Below are positions 7,871-17,510 of a DNA stretch of 64,000 nucleotides, in pieces (the first letter of the stretch is position 1; each line of letters starts with the position of its first letter). This DNA comes from JAGQVA01 sp033764335. Lineage in GTDB: Bacteria > Bacteroidota > Bacteroidia > J057. The position numbers and the translations under genes are program-made. Below the pieces are notes generated by a model. That model searched no databases, was not told the DNA's origin, and saw only the letters and a program-made list of their open reading frames with translations. The DNA lies in assembly GCA_033764335.1 (NCBI GenBank), contig JANRJC010000052.1, positions 1-64,000 on the forward strand. Reading direction: 5' to 3'.

Positions 7871-9294
7871 TACTCCTCAAAATTATAGGCTGTGCCAATC
7901 TCCTGAATTTTCGAAATAAGTTCTTTTTTCCTGTACTCTTCCTCTGTTCGCCGAAGTTGTTTTCTGAGTCGAAGATATTCGTCCCACATTTCTTGCCCTT
8001 TTTTTCCCATCACATGAGTGAGTTTAAAATCTTTCTCCAATACATCATTAGGGTCGTCTCCTGCCGGAGCGTGACCTTTGGAGGCTTCTACATATCCGTC
8101 TTCATTCCATTCGAGAATAATGCGCTCATAGGGTTCAAACTGCGCCGCGATGATGGGGTTGTGGGTGGAGACAAAAAACTGGGTATTGTTTTCGCCGTTT
8201 TTGTCTTTTACGATTTCCTGATACGTTTCCATCAGTTCAAACAGAAAGTCGGGAAACAGGCTATTTTCCGGTTCGTCCACCAGCAAAAAACCTCTTTTAA
8301 TCTCGCGGTTGAAGTAGAGGGAATAAATATGCCCAATGCGGAATATAAAGTTGCGGATACCGGTACTTAGCTGGTCGTAGCGGATTTTCTGTTTACTTTT
8401 CTTCAGGCGAATGTATGCATGGAGATTTTCGGTTAGCTGAATGGGGCTGCGAGCATTTTCCACATCAAATTCCAGCCCGGCTTTTTCGAGGATTTTATTC
8501 CACAAAATGGCCAGTTTGTCCAGAATACGTGGGCTGATGGCGTCAAACTCTTTGATGAGTTGTTTTTTGGTTTTGTTGATGTTTTCCGGGCGATTTTCGT
8601 ATTCTTCTCTTTCGCTATCGCGTTTTTTAATGAGGAAAATCAGGAGTCGCCAGAATTCATGGACATTTTCATCGGAAACAAGGTGGTTAAAGCCAAAGTT
8701 TTGAAATAGCTTTAAGGCTTCGTTGAAATTGGTTTGGGGTACATCTGAAACAGACAGGTACGAGTTATTGCTACTTTCGGCAGGGGAATAAATGAGTAAA
8801 TCGGAGGAGTTGTCGTGGAAGAGGTTTTCGTCAACGAGTGTTTTTAGTTCTTGTCCCTCAATCGCAAAATGTTGGTGAATGCTATTTCCCTGTTCTATAG
8901 TTTGCATCCAGTCAGGACGATTAATAATATCAAACCAATCTTCGCCGATAGATTCAATTTCAGGTTTCAGAATTGCTGCTCTTAATGTATTTGCGAAACG
9001 AGAGGAAAAATGATATACAAACCGGTTATTAAGTTTTAATTTGATTAATAGAATCTTTTTCTCATTAAAAGGACCACTGAGATTGGCAAGAAAAGAATTT
9101 GAATGTGCGCCCTCTGTCTGGTGAAATTGATTCAGTGTGTTATTTATCAAATTCAACACCGTTGATTTCCCCGTCCCATTTCTCCCGATAAAACAAATTT
9201 TATCCAGCGGCTCGCCAGTTTCGGGATGGGTGAAGTCCAGATAAATATCCTCAAACTGCTGATAACCTTTGATGCGAATGCTACAGATTTTCAT
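7870..9294 (-). CDS. AAA/SMC-like ATPase, PtuA-type defence protein
   Basis: 474 residues, ABC/SMC-like ATPase (OLD/Septu PtuA superfamily). Walker A is CFIGRNGTGKSTVLNLIN at residues ~33-50. An acidic middle insertion carries coiled-coil character (KKRDSEREEYENRPENINKT). KIRYDQLSTGIRNFIFRIGH is the signature-like region, Walker B is GFLLVDEPENSLFPDFLFEL and the H-loop is FFVSTHNPIIAAQFEPYERI. There is no TOPRIM domain, which separates it from OLD nucleases. It begins at the ATG at 9294 and is the first gene of an overlapping set ATPase-HNH-FAD dehydrogenase. By family analogy it would sense infection and control the HNH subunit. A general DNA-repair ATPase is the alternative, but the coupled HNH gene argues for defence. 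Confidence 0.8.
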   Translation of the reverse strand: MKICSIRIKGYQQFEDIYLDFTHPETGEPLDKICFIGRNGTGKSTVLNLINNTLNQFHQTEGAHSNSFLANLSGPFNEKKILLIKLKLNNRFVYHFSSRFANTLRAAILKPEIESIGEDWFDIINRPDWMQTIEQGNSIHQHFAIEGQELKTLVDENLFHDNSSDLLIYSPAESSNNSYLSVSDVPQTNFNEALKLFQNFGFNHLVSDENVHEFWRLLIFLIKKRDSEREEYENRPENINKTKKQLIKEFDAISPRILDKLAILWNKILEKAGLEFDVENARSPIQLTENLHAYIRLKKSKQKIRYDQLSTGIRNFIFRIGHIYSLYFNREIKRGFLLVDEPENSLFPDFLFELMETYQEIVKDKNGENNTQFFVSTHNPIIAAQFEPYERIILEWNEDGYVEASKGHAPAGDDPNDVLEKDFKLTHVMGKKGQEMWDEYLRLRKQLRRTEEEYRKKELISKIQEIGTAYNFEE

Positions 9295-9446
9295 TTGCCT
9301 TCATTATGTATCGAAAAATACGTGATTTCCCCTGTTTATAAAAATCCGAGGGCGATGGTGTTTCTTTTCCCCCAAAATACTTTCGCAATTCTCCCCCTTA
9401 ACCTCGTAAATTCATAGCCGTAAATGGTTTGTTTACCTTTCCCCCC

Positions 9447-10445
9447 ATGATAGTACGATATTTATTTCTGTGGTTTCTTCTGATGGCGGCTTCTGTCGAA
9501 AGCTGGTGCCAGTCTCCGCTCAACGACCTCTTTGCCTCCGACTCGCTTCTCCACCTGCGCCTACTGGCCCCACTTCCTGAATTTCTCGCTGACCGCTCCG
9601 AAAATGCTCCCGGACTTCCGGCCACACTTTTTTATCCGGAAGGAGACTCTTCGATTCGCCTCGACTGTGAAATCGAAGTGAAGGGTAATTTCCGCCGCCA
9701 GCCGCAAAACTGCGCTTTTCCTCCGGTGAAAATTAAGTTTGAAAAAACCTTTTTGCCCGGAACATGTTTCGAAAAACACCGCAAACTCAAACTCATCCCT
9801 CATTGTACCGATGAGTCGTATGTGCTCCGGGAATACCTCGCTTATCGCATGCTCCATGAACTTACGCCTTACAGTTTTCAGGTGCGGCTGGTGAAAATCA
9901 CTTATGAAGATGTTCTGGGACGAACCGAACCGCTGGAAAAATTTGCCTTTCTCGTTGAAGATGAGGACAGACTCGCGGAAAGAATGGGCGGGAAACTTGT
10001 TGAAAACCAAAATTTGTCCCCCGACAGCACCCAAAAAGAACAAACCCTGCTGGTCTATCTTTTTCAGTATATGATCGGCAATACGGACTGGGATGTCAAA
10101 ATTGAAAAAAATATTAAACTCATCCAGCATAACCCCGATACACCTCCGGTTATTGTGCCTTATGATTTTGACTGGTCGGGCTGGGTAAATGCGCCTTATA
10201 CCGATCAATACATGGAAAATTTTGAACGAAGGCGATTTGCCGCCTTGTGCAGGAGCGAAGCAGAGTTTGCCGCTGTTTTCGAAAAATTTCACCAGGCCCG
10301 TCCACAACTCGAAACCCTACTCGACGATTTTCCCGGGTTGAATAAAAAAATGTTGCGGGAGAACCAAAAATACCTCCAGCAGTTTTACCAGGACATCACT
10401 GATCCACGGACGGTAAAAGAAAAATTTATAAGGGCTTGTCGTTGA
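9447..10445 (+). CDS. Secreted protein, possibly CotH-kinase-like
   Basis: About 332 residues starting at the ATG at 9447 with a signal peptide (MIVRYLFLWFLLMAASVESW CQ). Central features are IEVKGNFRR, CAFPPVKIKF, KLKLIPHC, LVYLFQYMIGNTDWDVKIEK and VPYDFDWSGWVNAPY. The pattern GNxRR...FPPxKxxF...LIGNxDW...PYDFDWSG recalls the secreted CotH-kinase-like proteins of Bacteroidota, where the Asp residues of NTDWD and YDFDW would bind metal and phosphate. I am not sure of the kinase assignment; the protein may be a divergent, inactive relative. It is divergent from the ATPase gene and stands alone. Confidence 0.55.
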   Translation: MIVRYLFLWFLLMAASVESWCQSPLNDLFASDSLLHLRLLAPLPEFLADRSENAPGLPATLFYPEGDSSIRLDCEIEVKGNFRRQPQNCAFPPVKIKFEKTFLPGTCFEKHRKLKLIPHCTDESYVLREYLAYRMLHELTPYSFQVRLVKITYEDVLGRTEPLEKFAFLVEDEDRLAERMGGKLVENQNLSPDSTQKEQTLLVYLFQYMIGNTDWDVKIEKNIKLIQHNPDTPPVIVPYDFDWSGWVNAPYTDQYMENFERRRFAALCRSEAEFAAVFEKFHQARPQLETLLDDFPGLNKKMLRENQKYLQQFYQDITDPRTVKEKFIRACR

Positions 10446-10686
10446 GGGGGCTTGCCTGTCGCAAAACGGAATTCGGATTATACTCAAACACGATCCGCAA
10501 CGCTCTGCAATATCACGGCCACCCGCTTAATTTTACCAACATTTGATCTTGATTTTGTTGTAACAATTGCCTCTGCCCGCTGCAACGGCGCCGTGTGGGC
10601 TGGCAGAACCGTCGTTTCGGCAAAACTGATTCCGCAGTACCCGCATTCGCTAAAAGATACCCGAAAGTAACTTCATGACACGAATA

Positions 10687-11532
10687 TTACTCTTTCACTC
10701 CTCCGGATAATTTAGATAAACCTCTCATATCCATTACCTCGTACTCTTCCATCTTATATACAACTTCGGCGTTAGTATCCACTTTCAGCGCTGTCATTTT
10801 AAAGGGTTTCCCCTCTTCATTCACTCCGTCAATTTCCAGAATAAATCCTTCCGCCCCGCTGTTCCAGACGGTATTTTCTTCGATATTATTTTGTTGGTTG
10901 AGTTTCTGGAAATAAGTAAACACATCAAAATTTTTGTAGCTGAGCGATTTTGTCGTCCACATTTGGCCGTTTCCATCCTCTCCGGAATACAGGTACTGAT
11001 TGCACAGATAACCTGCGATGGTTTTGGTTTTTCCGGTTTTGGTGAGGGTAAATTTTTTCGCAGCTTGTTGTTCGGCCTGCTTTTCTACCTGATCTTCAAT
11101 ATTTTCAAAAGCAAAAACCATGGCGCGCATATCCTCCGGATTGAGCATAATCATATAACTTTTGCCAAAATCAATGACGGAATGCACATCCAGAGAGTCG
11201 GCGTTTTCGGAGGCGGCTTTTGTGGTTATACCAAAAATGCTGTCATTAGTAGAAAAAAGCTGGGCCATGCGCATGGGATCTTCTTCATCGGAAGAGGTAA
11301 TCAGCCAGTCAATTTCAAAATCAAAATCGTAAGTAACATCCATTTCCATCGCGCTGCCGCCGATCATTTTTCCGAAATCAAAGCTGGGCTGTTTTTGTTT
11401 CTTTTTTATCGCTTCAGCAGCTTTTTCCGAAACTTTTTCATTGAGTTTTTTCTGAAGGATGCCAAATTGGGCACGAGCAGAGAAGCTGCAAAAAACGAGG
11501 ATTCCGCAGAATAACAGTAGGTTTTTCATCAT
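10687..11532 (-). CDS. DUF4412-type exported protein
   Basis: About 281 residues from the ATG at 11532, with signal peptide MMKNLLLFCGILVFCSFSAR ending AQ. The mature N-terminus is a Lys-rich helix (KLNEKVSEKAAEAIKKKQKQ), followed by a beta-rich domain with MEMDVTYDFDFEIDW, MIMLNPEDMRAMVF, KTIAGYLCNQYLYSGEDG and TALKVDTNAEVVYKM. This matches the DUF4412 family, periplasmic or outer-membrane-facing proteins of unknown role related in fold to LolA-like lipid binders. A longer TTG start at 11550 is less likely because it adds no useful signal. It lies 90 bases downstream of the CPBP protease gene on the same strand and may share its transcript. Confidence 0.7.
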   Translation of the reverse strand: MMKNLLLFCGILVFCSFSARAQFGILQKKLNEKVSEKAAEAIKKKQKQPSFDFGKMIGGSAMEMDVTYDFDFEIDWLITSSDEEDPMRMAQLFSTNDSIFGITTKAASENADSLDVHSVIDFGKSYMIMLNPEDMRAMVFAFENIEDQVEKQAEQQAAKKFTLTKTGKTKTIAGYLCNQYLYSGEDGNGQMWTTKSLSYKNFDVFTYFQKLNQQNNIEENTVWNSGAEGFILEIDGVNEEGKPFKMTALKVDTNAEVVYKMEEYEVMDMRGLSKLSGGVKE

Positions 11533-11621
11533 CTTGGGGATTACTAACAATTACACTCAATATAATAAACGTACTTTATCCGAATTTAATGTAAGTTTTA
11601 AATAAATCGGCAAACCCTGTC

Positions 11622-12620
11622 TTATGCGGAGTTATTGGCCGAAGGATAGCTGTCATTTGCCCCCATATCTTCCAGGTGCGAAATTGTTTCTGGCGGAATA
11701 ATTGCGATTTTTTCTACCAGTTTGCCCCAATCTTGCCAGTTGTATTTCCGCATCATCACTACCACAAAAATGGCGGATGCGACCAGCCAGATACCCGTCA
11801 TAAGGCCCAGATGGTATTCTTGCATCGTAAATAATGTGGGGGTCTGAAGAGCCGATCCGGAAAAAGTCACCACCGAAGCACCATAGATATTATTCCCGGC
11901 ATGGACTCCGAGGGCAATTTCCATACGCTCATCCATTATCGTTATGACCGCCATAATTACTCCGAAGCCGATATAGTACAACAAAATCCCATAACCAAAT
12001 TTGCTGATTTCCGGATTGGCAATATGTAATAAGCCAAATAGGGTGGAAGTCATCAGAATGGTCGCCCACGGGCGTTTAAACCACAATCCAAAACCTTGCA
12101 GCAAATACCCCCGGAAAAGTAATTCCTCCAATGAAGTCTGCAAAGGAATCAACAATAACACCACCAGCAACGTGGGAAAAAACTTGCCTGCATCGAAATT
12201 CCAGGTGTAGTTTTCCGGTTCTGTCAGATAGGCTACCATTTCAAAACCGCCCATCAGTGCCAACCAGAAACCCATTGCCGTAAAAAAACGTTTCCAGTCA
12301 ATTTTATCCACCGGCGAAATCATGGATAGAAACGGGCGTTGATGAATGTATTTTACCCCAAAGGCTAAAACGGGTATCGAAATCACAAACGGTAAAATCA
12401 ATACCGCTAGTCCCAACGCCGGATGAATTCCCAAATCCTCCGGATTAATGGAATCCATATTCTGCAAATCTGCTGGGTTTACCCCTAATTTCATGAGAAT
12501 AAAACTGGCAGGAATAGAGACAATCACATTCCCGATAATCAAGAGTACAATCACTGCCAGATATAAAGGCCAATAATTATTGCCACTGGCAGCGCGATTT
12601 ATAAACCGATGTTTTTCCAT
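11622..12620 (-). CDS. CPBP-family intramembrane metalloprotease
   Basis: About 332 residues from the ATG at 12620, with seven to eight hydrophobic helices. The conserved motifs of CPBP (Rce1/Abi-type) proteases are present: SLEELLFRGYLLQG (EExxxR), TLFGLLHIANPE (FxxxH) and GVHAGNNIYG (HxxxN). These Glu/His residues lie within membrane helices and form the active site. Family members process prenylated or signal-like peptides; in bacteria many protect against self-made bacteriocins, but the substrate here is unknown. The C-terminal tail is cytoplasmic and acidic. It is divergent from the small ORF/hydrolase pair, with a 98-base shared promoter region. Confidence 0.88.
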   Translation of the reverse strand: MEKHRFINRAASGNNYWPLYLAVIVLLIIGNVIVSIPASFILMKLGVNPADLQNMDSINPEDLGIHPALGLAVLILPFVISIPVLAFGVKYIHQRPFLSMISPVDKIDWKRFFTAMGFWLALMGGFEMVAYLTEPENYTWNFDAGKFFPTLLVVLLLIPLQTSLEELLFRGYLLQGFGLWFKRPWATILMTSTLFGLLHIANPEISKFGYGILLYYIGFGVIMAVITIMDERMEIALGVHAGNNIYGASVVTFSGSALQTPTLFTMQEYHLGLMTGIWLVASAIFVVVMMRKYNWQDWGKLVEKIAIIPPETISHLEDMGANDSYPSANNSA

Positions 12621-12718
12621 AAGACCAAATAACGAATACCCGGCGAGAATTGGCAATTTTGGGAAGATTTTTCATCCTTTGTTTCGGCATTTTCGTATAA
12701 ACGGAGAATCATTGGCAA

Positions 12719-12967
12719 ATGAAATACCTCTACATTCTCATCCTCAGTCTGCTATTGGGTTTTTCATCCTATCGGTTGTGCATGAATCCCAAAAATTTCT
12801 CGGTTAATACCTGTACGGAATTTGCAGTTACAGACTCTGTCAAAGCCCTTCTGGTTTATGAACCCTCACAAGAAGAAAAAAAGGAGGAAAATCCCTATTC
12901 TTCAACCGATCTTTCGGTGGTGGTTCTTTATGCAGTTTTTAACTTTTTCCTTGAGCTTTACCAATGA
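12719..12967 (+). CDS. Small membrane-associated hypothetical protein
   Basis: 82 residues. An N-terminal hydrophobic segment (MKYLYILILSLLLGFSSYRL) serves as signal or anchor; the middle is acidic (PSQEEKKEENPYS) and the C-terminus is again hydrophobic (LSVVVLYAVFNFFLELYQ). The stop overlaps the start of the downstream hydrolase (ATGA), which supports real translation and coupling. No family is recognised. Confidence 0.6.
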   Translation: MKYLYILILSLLLGFSSYRLCMNPKNFSVNTCTEFAVTDSVKALLVYEPSQEEKKEENPYSSTDLSVVVLYAVFNFFLELYQ

Positions 12968-13743
12968 GTGAAATTCAGTTTTCACATGCCAATGGCTTTC
13001 CCGCCAAAACCTACGAAAAATTTTTTCGGTTTCTCCACCCCCATACGGTAACCCATGTTGATGTTTTGGGGATAGGAAAATATCGCCCCGGTAAAACTTG
13101 GCGACCAATTGTGCCTGAACTGATACGAGACATCGAAACTCGTCATTCTCGCCCGGTATGGGGCGTCGGTCATTCTTTCGGAGGGGTTCTTACTTTATGG
13201 GCTGCCGTTGACCGTCCGGATTTGTTTGAGGGGATTATTCTCCTCGATCCTCCCATATTTACCCCGTCTATTCGCCTGGGAATGGCCCTCGTCAGTGCAT
13301 TAGGGCTTTCACACCGGCTTGTTCCCATCGCCCGCAACGCCCTCCGCCGCAGGGACAAATTTGAAAGCCGCGAACATGCCTATCAGTACTGGAAGTCCCG
13401 GCCTTTTTTTCAGGACTTTGACCCCGAGGCATTTGACGCATATACCCATCATGGCCTGAAACTCGGAGAAAACGGAGGCGTAGAACTTGCCATTCCCCGC
13501 GCGCTGGAAAGTCATTTATTTGCCACTACTCCCGCCCGGATCGGCAATACCCGCCCCAAAGTCCCAAGCTTTTATGTCTATGCTACTCAGGGAGTTACCC
13601 CTGACAATATGATCCGAAAACATAAACGCCTTTTCCCTCTCACCCAATTTGTCCCCATTGAAGGCAAACACATGTTCCCGCTCGAACAACCGGAAAATAC
13701 CGCCAACCTCATCAAAAAAATTATTGAGGAAACAGTAAAATAA
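12964..13743 (+). CDS. Alpha/beta hydrolase
   Basis: 259 residues, cytoplasmic, the normal length for a single-domain alpha/beta-hydrolase. The oxyanion region is FSHANGFPAKTYEKFFRFLH, and the nucleophile elbow is VWGVGHSFGGVLTLWAA (G-H-S-F-G, Ser as nucleophile). An acid residue is expected in the C-terminal strand (FYVYATQGVTPDN), with the catalytic His in EGKHMFPLEQP. The substrate cannot be read from the sequence; similar proteins are esterases or lactonases. It is coupled to the small ORF just upstream and followed by a stem-loop. Confidence 0.85.
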   Translation: MSEIQFSHANGFPAKTYEKFFRFLHPHTVTHVDVLGIGKYRPGKTWRPIVPELIRDIETRHSRPVWGVGHSFGGVLTLWAAVDRPDLFEGIILLDPPIFTPSIRLGMALVSALGLSHRLVPIARNALRRRDKFESREHAYQYWKSRPFFQDFDPEAFDAYTHHGLKLGENGGVELAIPRALESHLFATTPARIGNTRPKVPSFYVYATQGVTPDNMIRKHKRLFPLTQFVPIEGKHMFPLEQPENTANLIKKIIEETVK

Positions 13744-13782
13744 ATCAGCAGATTTACCCTTTTGGACAAACCTGCTGATTTA
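13741..13782 (+). terminator. Stem-loop at the end of the hydrolase operon
   Basis: TAAATCAGCAG (13741-13751, including the stop codon) pairs perfectly with CTGCTGATTTA (13772-13782), and three more pairs extend the stem past one mismatch. No T-run follows, so this is a weak terminator or an mRNA-stabilising 3' hairpin. Confidence 0.5.
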
Positions 13783-13992
13783 GTCGGTAATAAAGGAATA
13801 CAAATGAAAGGTTTAGCACAAAAATCAGAACAAGGACTAGATTGTTAAAATCACTTCTTTTTCTGCCACAGACTCCTTAAATTCAAGGGATTAAATCCGT
13901 GTTAGAAAATTATATTACAATAATAGGTAAAATACTTTTACATACAATTACGGATTTTCGTATTTTATAACAGTTGAATAAAATCATTTTAC

Positions 13993-16908
13993 GTGAAAGC
14001 AAAAGTCACTTTACTACTGCTCCTTATTTCGGTATCGGGGTGTAAACCTTCTCAAAAAGTAACCCAAACAACTCCCCCTGCGACTGTCGTAATGCCTGCA
14101 AATACCTTCCCGGCCATCCTCGTCAAAACGGATGAGGATTCGGCGTCCCACCCACTCAGTATTTCGGAAATCAGCCTCGACGTGAAGGTAACCGGCAATA
14201 TGGCCACCACAACCATGGATTTACTCTTCTACAACCCCACGGACCGGTTGCTGGAAGGTCAATGGTATTTCCCACTCGCTGAGGATCAGACAATTACACG
14301 TTTTGCGATGGAGGTAAATGGCAAACTCCGCGAAGGAGTCGCCGTGGAAAAAACGCAGGCACGGATTGCTTACGAACAAACCGTCAGGCAGCAGATTGAT
14401 CCCGGCCTGGCCGAATGGTCACAGGGCAATCATTTTAAAGCGAGGATTTACCCTATTCCGGCAGAAGGGTATAAGCGAATTGTAATTGCCTACCAGCAGG
14501 AATTGTTCACTTCGATTGACGGCTGGCTGTACCAATTACCGCTAAATTTTCCCGAGAAAGTGAAGAAATTTTCGGTGAATGTGGAGGTGTTTAAACAAGA
14601 AATTAAACCAAAAACGGATAAAAACGAACTCGCAAACCTGTTTTTTAATCGCTGGGAAGAAGCCTACCGGGCATCGCAAACCTATACCGATTTTCGACCG
14701 GATCAACTCCTCGCTTTTGCCGTGCCCAAAGGTGAGGAAGATCATCGTGTGTGGATAGAGGGCATTTCCCGCGATTCGGCGTGGTTTTACCTCACCACAG
14801 AGGTTCCCGCGATCGAAAGAGAATCAAGACCCTATCCTGCCCGAGTATGTGTGCTCTGGGATCAGTCCCACTCCGCCTCCGGCAGAGATCAGGAAAAAGA
14901 ACTGGCCGTTCTGGATCAATATTTCCAATCTGTTGGCAACCCCGAAATCCTGCTGGTACCTTTCCATATCCGTGCTCAGCCGGTACTGCGCTTTTCCGGC
15001 CAGGAAAAAGCCGCTTTTGCACAAACCGTGCGCAAACTTCCGCACGACGGAGCCACCTCACTCGGGGCGCTTAAGCTCGAAAACTATGTAGCTGACGAAT
15101 TTATACTCGTTTCGGATGGGATTTCCACCTTCGGAGAAAACGAATTAATCGTGCCGCCGGGAAAACCGGTTTTTACAATGGCCTCCGGAAATGCCGCCGA
15201 CTTTTCCTTTCTTCGCCACCTTGCAAGATCTTCCGGTGGAAAATTTCTCAACCTCAATCCCTTGACCCATGAAGAGGCCGTAAAAGCTCTTAGTCTTCGT
15301 CCGCTTCAGTTTATTTCGGCAAATTATAATTCGCAAGAGGTGTCACTGCTCACTCCCTCCATGCCTCAGGACATAAACGGAACTTTTTCCCTGGCGGGGG
15401 TTATGCGGGGCGATGAAGCAACTCTTACCCTTAATTACGGGTTCGACGGAAAAATCCTACGCAGCCAGACCGTTTACCTCGACCGGCTGAAAGATGCCGT
15501 ACAAAATATAAACGCAGGTAAAATCTGGGCTGGGAAGATCCTCCGCGAGATGGATATTCAGCCCGAAAAAAACCGAGCTAAAATCCTCGCCATTGGCAAA
15601 AAGTTTTCCCTGCTCACCCGGCAAACCTCTTTGGTGGTATTGGATCGCGTGGAGGACTATGTTGCCCACGAGATCACTCCACCGGAAGAATTGCGTGAAA
15701 CCTATACCGAACTCCTTAACCGGAAAAAAGAAAACGAAAAATTTGAAATGCTCAGCCACCTTGATCTGATTGCCGAAGGGTTTTATCAGCGGAAGGAGTG
15801 GTGGGAAAAAGAATTTGCCATTCCAACCAAACCCTATATCCAGGAACCCAAACGCGACAACCAAGATCGACTTCTGGATAGCGGGGCCGTCGAGGCAGAC
15901 TCCGACGGGGTTCCCGATTTTGGCGATTTCGATGACCTGGCGGCGGCAGAGCCAATTGATAAAACCGAAGAAGAAGCCGACAATGATAAAAAATCCCTTA
16001 CCGGCGAAATTACGCTGAAAGAATGGGACCCCGATATGCCCTGGATTCGGAAACTGAAAGAAAATTCCGGCACCAATGCTTACGAGGTTTATCTGGAGCT
16101 AAAACCTCTTTATTCGGTTTCGCCCGCTTTTTTTCTGGACGTGGCCGATTTCTTCCGGAAAGAAGGCGAAGCCGATCTGGCCCTGCTTATCCTGTCCAAT
16201 ATTGCAGAAATGGAGTTGGAAAACCACGAATTGTTGCGGGTACTGGCCCGAAGGTTGCAGCAGTTGGAGCTATGGGAGGAAGCCGCTTTTATTTTCCGAA
16301 AAATTACCGAAATCCGCCCCGAAGAACCCCAGTCCTGGCGCGACCTCGGGCTGGTAATGGCCGAAAAAGGCCAATATCAGGAATCCGTAAATCTACTTTA
16401 CAAAGTCGTTAGCACTCCCTGGGATGGTCGTTTTCCCGAAATCGGCGTTCTTGCCGCCCATGAGATGAATGCCGTGATTGCGCGGAGCCTGTGGCCACTT
16501 GATCTTCAAGATATAGACGAACGACTCCTCGCCGATCTTCCTACCGATATCCGGGTAGTGCTTGACTGGGACGCCGACGCAGTGGACATGGATCTTTGGG
16601 TAACCGATCCACGCGGAGAAAAATGTTATTACCAACACAAACTCACGGAGATCGGCGGAATGATTTCCACGGATTTTACCGGAGGATACGGGCCGGAAGA
16701 ATTTTTGCTGAAAAAGGCCATGAAAGGAAAATACAAAGTCCAGGTCAATTACTACGGAACCCGCCAGCAACGCATTGCCGGGCCGACGAATATCCAGCTA
16801 AAACTTATTACCGGCTACGGTCGAAAAAATCAGGAATCAAAACAAATCACCCTTCGGCTCGAAGCAGAGAGCCAGGTGATTGAAGTAGGTGAATTTAGTT
16901 TTGAGTAA
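13993..16908 (+). CDS. VIT/vWA-domain lipoprotein with TPR and DUF2135 C-terminus
   Basis: 971 residues, GTG start. The signal peptide ends in a lipobox (LISVSGC, Cys17), so it is a lipoprotein. Residues ~40-170 are a VIT (inter-alpha-trypsin) domain: ISEISLDVKVTGNMATTTMD, and LLEGQWYFPLAEDQTI. Residues ~275-430 look like a vWA domain with a MIDAS-type DxSxS (LWDQSHSASG) and VSDGISTFG. A short acidic Asp-rich stretch (EADSDGVPDFGDFDD) resembles a calcium-binding type-3 repeat. TPR-like helices occupy ~690-800. The end is DUF2135/YfaP-like: VVLDWDADAVDMDLWVTDPR. An ECF sigma and its anti-sigma follow on the same strand after 59 bases, suggesting one envelope-stress or adhesion operon. Role unknown. 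Confidence 0.82.
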   Translation: MKAKVTLLLLLISVSGCKPSQKVTQTTPPATVVMPANTFPAILVKTDEDSASHPLSISEISLDVKVTGNMATTTMDLLFYNPTDRLLEGQWYFPLAEDQTITRFAMEVNGKLREGVAVEKTQARIAYEQTVRQQIDPGLAEWSQGNHFKARIYPIPAEGYKRIVIAYQQELFTSIDGWLYQLPLNFPEKVKKFSVNVEVFKQEIKPKTDKNELANLFFNRWEEAYRASQTYTDFRPDQLLAFAVPKGEEDHRVWIEGISRDSAWFYLTTEVPAIERESRPYPARVCVLWDQSHSASGRDQEKELAVLDQYFQSVGNPEILLVPFHIRAQPVLRFSGQEKAAFAQTVRKLPHDGATSLGALKLENYVADEFILVSDGISTFGENELIVPPGKPVFTMASGNAADFSFLRHLARSSGGKFLNLNPLTHEEAVKALSLRPLQFISANYNSQEVSLLTPSMPQDINGTFSLAGVMRGDEATLTLNYGFDGKILRSQTVYLDRLKDAVQNINAGKIWAGKILREMDIQPEKNRAKILAIGKKFSLLTRQTSLVVLDRVEDYVAHEITPPEELRETYTELLNRKKENEKFEMLSHLDLIAEGFYQRKEWWEKEFAIPTKPYIQEPKRDNQDRLLDSGAVEADSDGVPDFGDFDDLAAAEPIDKTEEEADNDKKSLTGEITLKEWDPDMPWIRKLKENSGTNAYEVYLELKPLYSVSPAFFLDVADFFRKEGEADLALLILSNIAEMELENHELLRVLARRLQQLELWEEAAFIFRKITEIRPEEPQSWRDLGLVMAEKGQYQESVNLLYKVVSTPWDGRFPEIGVLAAHEMNAVIARSLWPLDLQDIDERLLADLPTDIRVVLDWDADAVDMDLWVTDPRGEKCYYQHKLTEIGGMISTDFTGGYGPEEFLLKKAMKGKYKVQVNYYGTRQQRIAGPTNIQLKLITGYGRKNQESKQITLRLEAESQVIEVGEFSFE

Positions 16909-16967
16909 CCGATGGCGAAAACATTTTTTTGGATGCACGGTTGCTTCTTGCTAATTTTCACCTGATT

Positions 16968-17510
16968 ATGCCGGAAATCCTCACAGAAGCGCAGATTGTG
17001 GCCCTGCTCGTTGCAGGCGATACCCGGGCCATTGACCAAATCTACCATCAGTTTGGAACAAACTTGCTGGGGGTAATCTTCCGCATTGTCGGCGACCAGG
17101 AAGCGGCTGAGGATGTCTTACAAGATGCTTTTGTAAAAGTTTGGAAAAATGCCGCCAGCTACGATGCCTCAAAAGGGCGACTATTCACCTGGCTACTCAA
17201 TATCTGCCGCAATACAGCCATTGACCGGATACGTTCGGCAGAATTTAAGTTTAAACAAAAAATCCAAAATCCTTCCAATCCCGTATCTATCGAGTCTGAA
17301 AGACAAACCTACTCCTTTAACCCCGACAATATCGGTGTGAGAGAGTGGGTAAATAAACTCAGACCGGAGCAGGCAGAGGTGATTGAGATGGTTTACCTTA
17401 CCGGTTATACCCATGAAGAAGCCGCCGAAAAACTCGGACTTCCATTGGGAACCCTAAAAACACGTTTGCGTACGGCTTTAAAAACCTTGAGAGAGAACCT
17501 AAACCCTTAA
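16968..17510 (+). CDS. ECF RNA polymerase sigma factor (sigma-70 family)
   Basis: About 180 residues from the ATG at 16968. Region 2 is AAEDVLQDAFVKVWKNAASY followed by LFTWLLNICRNTAIDRIRS; region 4 is VYLTGYTHEEAAEKLGLPLG followed by TLKTRLRTALKTLRE, an HTH for -35 recognition. Length and layout are typical of ECF (group 4) sigmas. The stop overlaps the start of the anti-sigma gene (TAATG), giving coupled translation. It probably transcribes its own operon, including the VIT lipoprotein upstream, when the anti-sigma factor releases it. The TTG at 16929 would add 13 residues without support. Confidence 0.93.
   Translation: MPEILTEAQIVALLVAGDTRAIDQIYHQFGTNLLGVIFRIVGDQEAAEDVLQDAFVKVWKNAASYDASKGRLFTWLLNICRNTAIDRIRSAEFKFKQKIQNPSNPVSIESERQTYSFNPDNIGVREWVNKLRPEQAEVIEMVYLTGYTHEEAAEKLGLPLGTLKTRLRTALKTLRENLNP

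Noticed and set aside
10452..10670. 72-codon open frame in the gap after the CotH-like gene
   Set aside because: It needs a TTG start, has no ribosome site and no family resemblance. The gap shows nothing else I can support.
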